The notes under the pieces are model-generated. The model was not told where the DNA came from, did not search any database, and was given only the letters and a program-made list of their open reading frames with translations. A program made the position numbers and the translations under genes. Shown one piece after another: positions 45,332 through 49,906 of a DNA stretch of 49,906 nucleotides. Location: contig JAUSAB010000059.1 in assembly GCA_030653035.1 (NCBI GenBank), positions 1 through 49,906 on the forward strand. Direction: 5' to 3'. The stretch's first letter is position 1, and every line of letters starts with the position of its first letter. Source of the stretch: Desulfocapsaceae bacterium (lineage in GTDB: Bacteria; Desulfobacterota; Desulfobulbia; Desulfobulbales; Desulfocapsaceae).

Positions 45332-47503
45332 TCACGAACACTTGCTATATCCACACTGATGACAGGTTTCACACCCCTCTTCAAAAATCAATTGTCCTGA
45401 ACATTCCGGGCAGGCACTGGCAAAACCATGCTGGGTCCCAGCCATGAATGATTTAAACAGTTTGCTCAACTGCGCCGGGAGGTCTAACATATGTCCGCTG
45501 GAACGGTCAAGCTGTTTGATGATCTCACTGACCGGGATATTGAAACGCAGGGCCAGGGAAACCAGGCGACAAGTGGTCGTCCACATCGTTGATTTGTCCT
45601 TCAGATCGATACGGTTATCAAAGGGGAATTTGGCAAAGACCTCCATCGGCTTCTCATTCTCATCAAAACAGACAATAATATAGACCGATTTCTGGTCATG
45701 ATCCTTCAGGCGATAGCGCTTGGCATTCAAGGTATCCGGCAGGTTCTTTTTCACCATGCCGTCACAGGAGACCACTGCCACCTGCTCCGTTGCCGACAAT
45801 TCCCCGCCGGCATTCAGGACCTGCGAATCCCTGGAGCCATCGCGATAGACTGTCAACCCCTTGCACCCTAACTGGTAGCCAAGCAGATAGCACAACTTCA
45901 CCTCTTCACGAGTGGCGTTATGAGGCAGATTAATGGTCTTGGAGATGGAGGAATCAACCCCACTCTGCTGCAAGGTCCCTTGCATACGGATATGATCCTC
46001 AGGCCTGATATCCTGGGCCGTACAAAAGACCTCCTGCCAGCGGGCCGGGATCTCATCATGGCCCATCACCGTGCCGGAATCCGCCACCTTGCTCATCAAC
46101 TCTTCCGAGTAAAAACCCTCTCGTCTGGCAATCTGTTCAAAGTATTTATTAACCAGAATCAACCGGTCCCCATCCATCACGTGCTTAACCATGACAATGG
46201 AGAAATACGGCTCGCAGCCCGAGGCACAGTCGGCAATCATAGAGACCGTCCCGGTTGGCTGGATCGAGGTCAGGGCCGCATTGCGACGGGCGCCATAGGT
46301 ATTAATGGCAGGATCATAAGCAGGGAAGGCCCCTTTTTCCTCCGCAAGCTGCATAGAGCGCTCTTCGGCCGCATCACGGACAAGCTGCATCACCTCAGCG
46401 GCCAAGGTCCGTCCCTCAGCACTTCCATAGGGGATAGCCATCTGAATCAGCATATCATGGAGCCCCATAATCCCCAGACCAATTTTCCTGGTCTTCAGGG
46501 TCATTGCCTCAATCTCAGGGATGGGAAAGCGGTTACAGTCAATTACATTATCAAGAAAGACGGTGGCCATCTGGGCAACTCTCTTCAGGCGCCCGTAATC
46601 GACCTGACCATTGACGACAAAATTGGCCAGATTAATGGAGCCAAGATTACAGCTCTCATAAGGCAGCAGCCACTGCTCTCCACAAGGATTGGTGGCCTCA
46701 AACACACCCAACTGAGGGGTCATATTGGCCCGATTGGCCGCATCGATAAACAGCACCCCCGGCTCCCCATTATGCCAGGCAAGATCAATGATCTTTTCAA
46801 AGACACTGCGCGCATCAAGACAGGCCACAACCGCGCCCGTGGCCGGCTCAATCAGATCGTATTCACAGCCATCCTCCACTGCCGTCATAAAGGCATCGGT
46901 GATCGCCACGCTGAAATTAAAATTATTAAACTTGTTCTGGTCCTCTTTGGCGCGGATAAAATCCATGATATCAGGATGATCAATACGCAACACCCCCATA
47001 TTGGCCCCCCGCCGCTTCCCTCCCTGCTTGATGGTTTCCGTAGCAACATCAAAGACCGCGGCAAAGGAAAGGGGGCCAGAGGCAACACCTTGGGTTGATC
47101 TCACGGCCGCATTCTTGGAACGAAGACGGGAAAATGAATATCCGGTTCCGCCCCCGGTCTTGTGAACCAGCGCTCCATTGCGGATAGCGGTAAAAATCCC
47201 ATCCATCGAATCCTCTACGGGAAGGACAAAACAGGCAGACAACTGACCCAGGTCCGTCCCGGCGTTCATCAGGCAGGGGGAATTAGGCAGGAAATCGAGA
47301 TGATAGATCAATTGAAAAAATTCTTCCCGCAATTCATCACTTTGCTGTCCCTGACTACCACCCTGGGCCACAGCATCGGCAACCCGGCGGCAAAGGGTCT
47401 CCCAGGTTTCCACCGACTGACCGGCATCATCTTTTAGATAATAGCGCCGGGCCAGGACGGTCTCGGCCGTGGCAGTCATTTCCTGTTGGGTGTGATCATG
47501 CAT
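45332..47503 (-). CDS. nrdJ: Adenosylcobalamin-dependent (class II) ribonucleotide reductase
   Basis: NrdJ reduces ribonucleotides to deoxyribonucleotides with a B12 radical and works with or without oxygen. The 723-residue protein shows LSACFVLPVEDSMDG (about 90-104), NPCGEQWLLPYESCNLGS (about 275-292) and the PTGTVSMIADCASGCEP block (about 415-431). The C-terminal part has a KRYRL-type domain and ends with a four-plus-Cys zinc ribbon (CPECSGQ...CETCHQCGYSKC). No N-terminal ATP-cone is visible. An NrdR-box-like palindrome and a plausible promoter lie upstream. Antisense frames over this gene are artefacts. Confidence 0.94.
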   Translation of the reverse strand: MHDHTQQEMTATAETVLARRYYLKDDAGQSVETWETLCRRVADAVAQGGSQGQQSDELREEFFQLIYHLDFLPNSPCLMNAGTDLGQLSACFVLPVEDSMDGIFTAIRNGALVHKTGGGTGYSFSRLRSKNAAVRSTQGVASGPLSFAAVFDVATETIKQGGKRRGANMGVLRIDHPDIMDFIRAKEDQNKFNNFNFSVAITDAFMTAVEDGCEYDLIEPATGAVVACLDARSVFEKIIDLAWHNGEPGVLFIDAANRANMTPQLGVFEATNPCGEQWLLPYESCNLGSINLANFVVNGQVDYGRLKRVAQMATVFLDNVIDCNRFPIPEIEAMTLKTRKIGLGIMGLHDMLIQMAIPYGSAEGRTLAAEVMQLVRDAAEERSMQLAEEKGAFPAYDPAINTYGARRNAALTSIQPTGTVSMIADCASGCEPYFSIVMVKHVMDGDRLILVNKYFEQIARREGFYSEELMSKVADSGTVMGHDEIPARWQEVFCTAQDIRPEDHIRMQGTLQQSGVDSSISKTINLPHNATREEVKLCYLLGYQLGCKGLTVYRDGSRDSQVLNAGGELSATEQVAVVSCDGMVKKNLPDTLNAKRYRLKDHDQKSVYIIVCFDENEKPMEVFAKFPFDNRIDLKDKSTMWTTTCRLVSLALRFNIPVSEIIKQLDRSSGHMLDLPAQLSKLFKSFMAGTQHGFASACPECSGQLIFEEGCETCHQCGYSKCS

Positions 47504-47636
47504 CGTATTGTGCCTCTTGTTATAATCTTGTCCATCAATAAATCTGGAAGAGCTAACCTTAAACCTTCTGGACGACCCTGCATTCTGGGGAAAACCCTCA
47601 ATAAAAAAAGTTTGGCAGAAACAAGGAACGCATCAC

Positions 47637-47687
47637 CTTATACACCACCCTTGCGATGTTACTCAAGCAGATTCTACAACATATTGT
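47637..47687 (-). promoter_or_regulatory. Putative nrdJ promoter with NrdR-box-like site
   Basis: On the minus strand -35 TTGAGT (47666-47661) and -10 TATAAG (47642-47637) are 18 bases apart. Ten bases upstream of the -35 is ACAATATGTTGT (47687-47676), which fits the ACwATATaTwGt core of the NrdR box at all but one position. NrdR sites normally come as a pair; I did not find a convincing second copy one to three helical turns away. Confidence 0.45.
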
Positions 47688-47792
47688 GGTACAGACAGAG
47701 ATAACGATGACAACTCCTTTAATATTCAAGAAAATCACATGAAAAAAAAGAAAGATAAAAAGATTAGCTCTTCTTTGTCACATTCAACATCA

Positions 47793-47929
47793 CCCCCCTT
47801 AATTTTACGTTGTCAGATTAGCTTAAATAGCACAACCAGTCACCCACCCCATCCCCTCCTTGATAAGGAGGGGATGGGGTGGGTCGGGGGAATAAAGTTC
47901 CCCCCTGATTCAGGGGGGATTAAGGGGGG
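47793..47929. repeat. REP/MITE-like nested palindrome cluster
   Basis: Three nested or adjacent inverted repeats are visible. The outer pair is CCCCCCTTAAT (47793-47803) with its complement at 47919-47929. Inside is a perfect 19-base stem with a three-base loop (47843-47861 with 47865-47883) in C- and G-rich sequence, and a 19-base palindrome CCCCCCTGA-T-TCAGGGGGG (47900-47918). Such C/G-rich palindromes closing on TTGATAAGG-type loops are common extragenic elements. It lies between nrdJ and the fic gene. Confidence 0.72.
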
Positions 47930-48030
47930 GTAAAGGGTTGCCGGATACAACGGTGAAACAATGTGATAAAGTAGAAATAACCTATGACTGCTTCTGGACT
48001 TTTTTGTAAATTTCTGGACACTACCACCTT

Positions 48031-49161
48031 TCATTCTCCCCTCAAGTTTTTGATGGGACAAAGTTCGTAACTTGTACTTCTTCCTTTTCCGGGACATTTT
48101 TGCAGGATATTGTTTTCCACAAGATCGCTGAGATCGCGGCTGGCTGTTACCTTGCTGCACTTCGTCATTCCTGCATATTTCCGGGTTGTCATGCCTCCTT
48201 CAAATCTTTCTCCGGCATCCAGCAGTCGGTTGATTACCTTGTGCTGTCGGGCATTGAGGGCAGTATTCTTATGATACTGCCAGAACGCAGCTTTCTGGAC
48301 CACTTTTTCAATAAGCCATTCTGATTCATTAATGGCAGCCTTCAGGGTCTGTAAAAACCATTGGAGCCAGCCGGTGATATCCAGGCCATTCTTGCCGGCA
48401 GTTTCAAGAACACGATAATACCCTTTTCTGTCCAGGCTGATTTGCTTGGAGAAAGAGGCCAGTTGCATAACAGCCGGATAACTCCCTGTCAGTTGGCGAT
48501 CTGTAATGGCTCTGCCAATTCGTCCGTTACCATCGTCAAAAGGATGGATCATAACAAACCACAAATGAGTGATTCCGGCCTTGATCAGTGGATCTTGTTC
48601 ATTGCTGCTGTTGACCCAGGCAAGAAATTGCTCCATCTCTTTTGATAAGATTTTTTTGGGTGGCGCGATGTAATAAACCGTTTCCCGGCCCAGTGGACCG
48701 GATACAATCTGCATTTCTTCTTCGCCACGATATTGACCGACCCGAATTTTTGTCAGACCTGAATACCCTGAAGGAAACAGGCCTGCATGCCAGCTGCAGA
48801 GCCTTTCTTCGGTTAATGGCTGATGCGGCTCATTTCTCGCATCAAGCAGCATGGAGACAAGGCCATCCGCCTGAGCGTCCCAGTCTGCGGAATCTTCAGA
48901 CAGTCCGAGTCGCCTGCGGATTGATGCCCGAACTGAACTGCGGCGAAGGACTTCTCCTTCGATGGCAGATGTTTCCATGGCATCATCCGCCAACACCTGT
49001 TCCTGCACGCCCATCTGTTCTTCATTGTTCAGCGTGCGAGAGATTGTGTCCAGTCTCCCTGCCAGTCGGGAAACAGCACCTATGTCTGCAAGCAAGACGC
49101 CGGCATCATACGAAAATGCGGGCCAGTTACGATGTTGCCATATCCAATGATTCGTTTGCAT
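48031..49161 (-). CDS. Fic-family protein (DUF4172 + Fic + helix-turn-helix)
   Basis: The 376-residue protein has an N-terminal DUF4172-like region (about 1-85, NHWIWQHRNWPAFSYD), a Fic core with HPFDDGNGRIGRAITDRQL (about 206-224) and a C-terminal winged or helix-turn-helix part (about 300-360, GMTTRKYAGMTKCSKVTASRDL). Fic proteins transfer AMP or similar groups to target proteins. TSAIEG at about 63-68 fits the [ST]xxxE[GN] inhibitory motif, so activity would be self-restrained. It is alone, without a separate antitoxin. The start region carries a palindrome and direct repeats, and no Shine-Dalgarno sequence is present. Confidence 0.92.
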   Translation of the reverse strand: MQTNHWIWQHRNWPAFSYDAGVLLADIGAVSRLAGRLDTISRTLNNEEQMGVQEQVLADDAMETSAIEGEVLRRSSVRASIRRRLGLSEDSADWDAQADGLVSMLLDARNEPHQPLTEERLCSWHAGLFPSGYSGLTKIRVGQYRGEEEMQIVSGPLGRETVYYIAPPKKILSKEMEQFLAWVNSSNEQDPLIKAGITHLWFVMIHPFDDGNGRIGRAITDRQLTGSYPAVMQLASFSKQISLDRKGYYRVLETAGKNGLDITGWLQWFLQTLKAAINESEWLIEKVVQKAAFWQYHKNTALNARQHKVINRLLDAGERFEGGMTTRKYAGMTKCSKVTASRDLSDLVENNILQKCPGKGRSTSYELCPIKNLRGE

Positions 49162-49209
49162 GGGATAATCGTATCAATTAGCTTATGAATAAGCAAGCTA
49201 ATCGTATCA
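49162..49209 (-). promoter_or_regulatory. Putative fic promoter and operator
   Basis: Two identical 11-base repeats, TAATCGTATCA at 49166-49176 and 49199-49209, lie exactly 33 bases apart. Between them are ATTAGCTT/AAGCTAAT (49177-49184 and 49195-49202) and an inner palindrome GCTTAT-GA-ATAAGC (49181-49194). On the minus strand -35 TTGCTT (49196-49191) and -10 TACGAT (49173-49168) are 17 bases apart and fall within this array, so a bound protein would block transcription. The -10 ends six bases before the ATG, implying a leaderless or nearly leaderless mRNA. Confidence 0.6.
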
Positions 49210-49375
49210 TTTTTTGCAGGAGAGGGGGATGCTTTTTAAAAAGAATATTTTCTTACTGGAATACTCAGGGAAGGTGGTGATTTTGATTATTCCCTTTCAG
49301 TGTTGGGAACAAAAACAAATGGCAATAAGTTCTCCCCAAATGTTGGGTATAGTGTTGGGTAGCATAATTTCAAGG
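49210..49375. other. Short AT-rich stretch between fic and tRNA-Arg
   Basis: No gene is visible. The octamer GTTGGGTA occurs twice in close succession near 49343-49361. I found no repeat of the tRNA 3' end here that would mark an integration site. Confidence 0.3.
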
Positions 49376-49412
49376 CATAAAAAAAGGGGATAGAAATTAA
49401 TCTAACCCCTTG
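49376..49412 (-). terminator. Rho-independent terminator after tRNA-Arg
   Basis: On the minus strand an AAGGGG(T)TAGA arm pairs with TCTA(T)CCCCTT and is followed by a run of T. It lies about 25-60 bases past the tRNA 3' end, so it should end the tRNA transcript. Confidence 0.75.
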
Positions 49413-49437
49413 ATATTTTTATTACTGACAAAATTAC

Positions 49438-49514
49438 TGGTGGGCGAGGCGGGATTCGGACCCGCGACCTTCGGCTTCGGAGGCCGACACTCTATCCAGC
49501 TGAGCTACCCGCCC
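49438..49514 (-). tRNA. tRNA-Arg (anticodon CCG)
   Basis: The minus strand folds as a standard cloverleaf. The acceptor 5' strand GGGCGGG pairs with CTCGCCC (one G-T pair), followed by discriminator A and an encoded CCA. The D arm contains AGCTCAGCTGGATAGAG, the T arm GGTCCGAATCC. The anticodon stem TCGGC/GCCGA closes the loop CTCCGAA, giving anticodon CCG, which reads the Arg codon CGG. A TATAGA hexamer nine bases upstream could be its -10 box. Confidence 0.95.
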
Positions 49515-49906
49515 TGAACGGATCTATATGGTACTACAAATTTTGTACTTAACCATGAGCTTCAACATCAAAAATTCACAAGATCGCTTCTAACAGATTA
49601 CGAAATATAATACTACATTTTTCAATTTTCGATACAGCTATCGAACCATCATTGAAAGATTTGATATAATTATCTCTAGTTTGCTCCGCGATCTCTTTTC
49701 GGTAGAGCTATTAACTTGGGCACTGGCTTTCCAGATATAAACTATTCCCCACATGGAGTGCAGATCCAACGAGTCTGTAGAAAAACTCGATTTACAATAA
49801 TGATCCAAATGAAAAACGAGTGATTTTTTCTCCATTTTCATTTTGATTGGAATTTTTATTCGTTTTTATTTTCCGACCGTCTTGTTTCTATTGTTCGAAG
49901 CTCTAT
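49515..49906. other. Gene-free right edge of the window
   Basis: This AT-rich stretch holds the tRNA promoter at its left end. A short minus-strand frame (49638-49841, 67 codons) has no recognisable motif, no ribosome-binding site and unconvincing composition. I see no RNA gene or repeat here. Confidence 0.35.

Larger units (their letters stand above)
47504..48030. other. Intergenic region between nrdJ and fic
   Basis: This roughly 530-base gap holds the nrdJ promoter and NrdR-like site in its left part and the palindrome cluster at 47793-47929 in its right part. No further gene or RNA is supported. Confidence 0.4.

Noticed and set aside
45920-47098. A 392-codon plus-strand open frame opposite nrdJ
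   Set aside because: Antisense to a conserved enzyme, with no domain and no ribosome-binding site.
49210-49514. tRNA-Arg as the attachment site of an integrated element carrying fic
   Set aside because: No integrase gene and no second copy of the tRNA 3' end are present in the window.
49638-49841. A 67-codon minus-strand frame at the right edge
   Set aside because: No motif, no ribosome-binding site and no neighbour support.
1-49906. CRISPR array or ribosomal RNA genes
   Set aside because: No regularly spaced short repeats and no rRNA-like sequence were seen.

Overview
The window looks like chromosome from an anaerobic member of the Desulfobacterota, most likely the Desulfobulbales or a relative. 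This is inferred from gene content and order only; no database was searched. The pointers are the order rpmF-plsX-fabH...fabG-acpP-fabF-rpiB-glyA-nrdR-ribD, an ETF alpha subunit carrying ferredoxin clusters, a B12-dependent ribonucleotide reductase, a CooC-type ATPase, a PxxKW cysteine-rich protein, and DUF3047/DUF302/NifX-like/UPF0251 proteins. Most of the window is ordinary, tightly packed core genome with accessory material at both ends and in a few gaps.

Layout. 1-1100: insertion-sequence debris (IS21-like end, 3' piece of an IS4-family transposase) and a small Cys-rich protein. 1.5-4.2 kb (+): pilC, ihfA-like and an orphan ParB-domain gene. 4.2-21.8 kb (-): one long collinear run reading ileS-lspA-fabD-mlaA-mlaC, then rpmF-plsX-fabH-acd-etfB-etfA-fabG-acpP-fabF-rpiB (ending at a clear terminator), then glyA-nrdR-ribD. 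22.0-27.3 kb (+): cooC-ftsE-ftsX-envC-ctpA. 27.5-28.4 kb (-): era. 28.5-35.6 kb (+): an RNase II/R-family nuclease, an orphan membrane protein, a LysE exporter, a DUF3047 protein, a lipoprotein and prfC. 35.6-35.9 kb: a tandem hairpin repeat. 35.9-38.4 kb (-): UPF0251, NifX-like, BASS-family transporter and DUF302 genes. 38.6-43.9 kb (+): DUF4390-ntrY-ntrX and hemB, closed by a bidirectional terminator. 44.0-47.5 kb (-): a small hypothetical gene, VanZ-like, SEC-C protein and nrdJ. 47.8-49.9 kb: a REP/MITE-like palindrome cluster, a Fic protein with an elaborate promoter/operator, tRNA-Arg(CCG), and a gene-free right edge.

How the genes fit together. The central block makes membrane lipid: FabD, FabH, FabG, ACP and FabF run type II fatty-acid synthesis, PlsX feeds acyl groups to phospholipid, and MlaA/MlaC move phospholipid in the envelope. 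The striking point is that an acyl-CoA dehydrogenase plus EtfB and a ferredoxin-EtfA fusion sit inside this operon, translationally coupled to fabG, in the place where fabD usually lies; fabD lies upstream with ileS-lspA. No FabI/FabK/FabV/FabL enoyl-ACP reductase gene is visible in the window. This makes an ETF-dependent enoyl reduction step a testable possibility. A second block pairs the division/cell-wall module FtsEX-EnvC-CtpA with a CooC-like metal-insertion ATPase. NrdR and its probable target nrdJ are both present, with an NrdR-box-like site beside a plausible nrdJ promoter.
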